Assembly: GCF_963678635.1 (NCBI RefSeq)
Contig: NC_087070.1
Location: 25,288,007 to 25,352,006 of the forward strand
Direction of reading: 5' to 3'
From: Symsagittifera roscoffensis
Taxonomy: Eukaryota; Xenacoelomorpha; Acoela; Convolutidae
Length of the DNA: 64,000 nucleotides
A model generated the notes under the pieces. The model was not told where the DNA came from and searched no databases. It was given only the letters and a program-made list of their open reading frames with translations. Positions 62,800 to 64,000 of this stretch are shown here, piece after piece. Each line of letters begins with the position of its first letter. The first letter of the stretch is position 1. The position numbers and the translations under genes are program-made.

Positions 62800-64000
62800 T
62801 TGACACTCTAACACAAACGAAACATCAGGAATTGAACAAATTACTTGAAGATAAAAAAGAACCCACCAGATGTTATTTATTGCTCTCGTAGAAGCAAAAC
62901 CGGAACATTCCAAATTCGAGTGGAATCCAGCTTGGTACAAATATAACAACTATATTATTGAGTCAAAAAACTTGAGTCCAAACGACTGCGGGCGAGGATT
63001 TTTAATTTTCGTAAATAAGGACAAAGACTACTGCATTAGACAAAACCCGAACGAGTTACAAGAAACGTTGATATGTGACATTGCTATTAATCGGAAACTT
63101 ATCCGCTTGGTAGTTGTCTACCGAAGCCCAAATTCACCAGAAATGAACAAAGATTGACTTTGCCAATCAATCGAAGAACTTTGCGAAAAAGCTGTGATGG
63201 ATTATAATGTAATCTTGGGCGACACAAACTTTCCATCAATCAACTGGGATGATTGCAGTACAACCAAGGACGAGGAAAGCAAAGAATTCAAATTTCTAGA
63301 AGCAGTTGGGGATGCAATTCCAACCCAACGCATCGATGAAACAACTCGCATTACTGCCGGAGATAAACCATCACTATTAGATTTAATTTTAACTGATGCA
63401 GGTCTAAGCGACCTAAACACTAATATCCAACCACCTCTGCGACAGAGCGACCACGTTCACATAGAAGCGGAGTTACCCGCGTACCACACATTTAGTAAGA
63501 CCATGATTAGATATAACTTCACTAAAAGAGACTACGACCCAATGGGAGGTGAAGTAAAAAAAAATTGTCGTTTCTTCACAGTGAACACAATGTTGAAAAA
63601 GTTTGGACGGATTTGCGCGAACTCCTGACTGATTTAAAAAAAATTTTTTATTATTAACTAGGCTCAATCCAGAGTAGAGAAACAATTTACTATTCACCAA
63701 TACCACTCGACGGTCCATCAGAGCAAAAAAAAATTAGAAAAAATTTTGCTGCAATAAAACAACAGTAAACATTGACAACTATAAAGGAAAGAGAAATACT
63801 GTTATGACAGCAACACAAAATGATCAAAAGGCAAAGAAAAGTGAAAAATCTAAAGATGTAAAAATGAAACCAAAAAAAATCTGGAGCTATGTGAGACAAA
63901 AAAACCGTGTTACAAAATTTAATTCCAGCTATAGTGCAGGATGATGGATCTTTAACGACCAATGAGATCGCAAAAAATGAAGTTTTATCAAAGTTCTTTT
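62800..64000 (+). pseudogene. LINE ORF2: APE endonuclease, start of RT region (runs off window)
   Basis: N-terminal YTNIDTL (62.79 kb) and an EAK motif (near 62.89 kb) fit the Asn and Glu of APE-type endonucleases. 62870-63157 has GRGFLIFVNKDKDY and LVVVYRSPNS. 63194-63628 has ILGDTNFPSINWDD (catalytic D-x-N), PSLLDLILTD and QSDHVHIEAE (S-D-H). This enzyme nicks target DNA for target-primed reverse transcription. After frameshifts, KIWSYVRQKN (about 63.87 kb) and DDGSLTTNEIAKNE lead toward an RT beyond 64000. The family looks CR1-like. Confidence 0.8.

Larger units (their letters stand above)
61914..64000 (+). mobile_element. CR1-like non-LTR retrotransposon, 3' end outside window
   Basis: A two-ORF LINE in plus orientation, opposite to most other elements here. 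The 5' boundary is not determined and may lie as far left as about 61.0 kb. ORF1 and ORF2 are separated by about 20-90 bp. Confidence 0.75.

Noticed and set aside
1-64000. CRISPR arrays, bacterial operons, rRNA or tRNA genes
   Set aside because: No regularly spaced identical repeats with unique spacers, no Shine-Dalgarno-led gene series and no recognised rRNA or tRNA; the window is eukaryotic. A tRNA scan was not possible here.

Overview
This window is eukaryotic, from an invertebrate animal. Only two ordinary cellular genes are visible: the first exon of an ALG1-like dolichol-pathway mannosyltransferase (minus strand, 1.42-1.72 kb) and a spliced C-type-lectin-like gene (plus strand, 33.3-34.6 kb). 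Compact introns with TTTTGCAG-like acceptors and the secreted C-type lectin would suit a nematode or similar invertebrate, but the species cannot be fixed from this sequence. Nearly everything else is retroelement DNA, much of it nested.

Left part (2.4-24.9 kb, minus strand) is a nest of three elements. The outer element is a reverse-transcriptase (RT) retroelement of uncertain clade, whose ORF survives as three collinear pieces (24.9-24.75, 6.23-5.83 and 3.19-2.46 kb). It is split once by a Penelope-like element (PLE-1, 3206-5814, 12-bp target duplication) and once by an 18.5-kb LTR retrotransposon (copy 1, 6228-24746, LTRs of 877 and 887 bp). PLE-1 carries an almost textbook PHD finger inserted inside the RT palm, between motif B and the YVDD motif.

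Copy 1 is a giant Ty3/gypsy-type element. In its own direction it reads: 5' LTR, about 3 kb of leader rich in CCCTCCG, two ORFs before gag, gag with two zinc knuckles, a TAATG stop-restart, then protease, RT, RNase H, an acidic repeat-bearing spacer and integrase. A divergent macro domain, which appears to be the tail of Pol, follows. A second, env-position ORF then begins with a coiled coil, continues with an SGNH/GDSL-type hydrolase domain and ends in an unrecognised C-terminal region. Frameshifts and stop codons make copy 1 inactive, but every domain is readable.

Middle (25.6-31.1 kb) holds a divergent LTR-like sequence, a decayed second PLE (PLE-2) with a tandemly duplicated tail, and fragments of a third relative of the giant LTR element (element C). 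After the lectin gene come a 368-bp near-perfect palindrome (35.5 kb) and a GC-rich minisatellite (36.1 kb).

Right part (36.6-57.6 kb, minus strand) is a second copy of the giant LTR element. It has lost gag, protease and most of RT in one internal deletion, yet keeps integrase, macro domain, coiled coil and SGNH domain. A 5.7-kb part of its accessory region is tandemly duplicated. This region, shared with element C, shows that copy 1 lacks about 4 kb, so the intact element may have exceeded 20 kb. From 57.6 to 60.5 kb lies a second, more complete but decayed copy of the outer RT element, starting with a PHD-like finger. The window ends inside a plus-strand non-LTR (CR1-like) LINE with a zinc-finger ORF1 and an APE-type endonuclease; its RT lies beyond the edge.

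The most unusual items are the giant LTR element with paired macro and SGNH accessory domains, and PHD-type fingers in three unrelated classes of retroelement in one locus.
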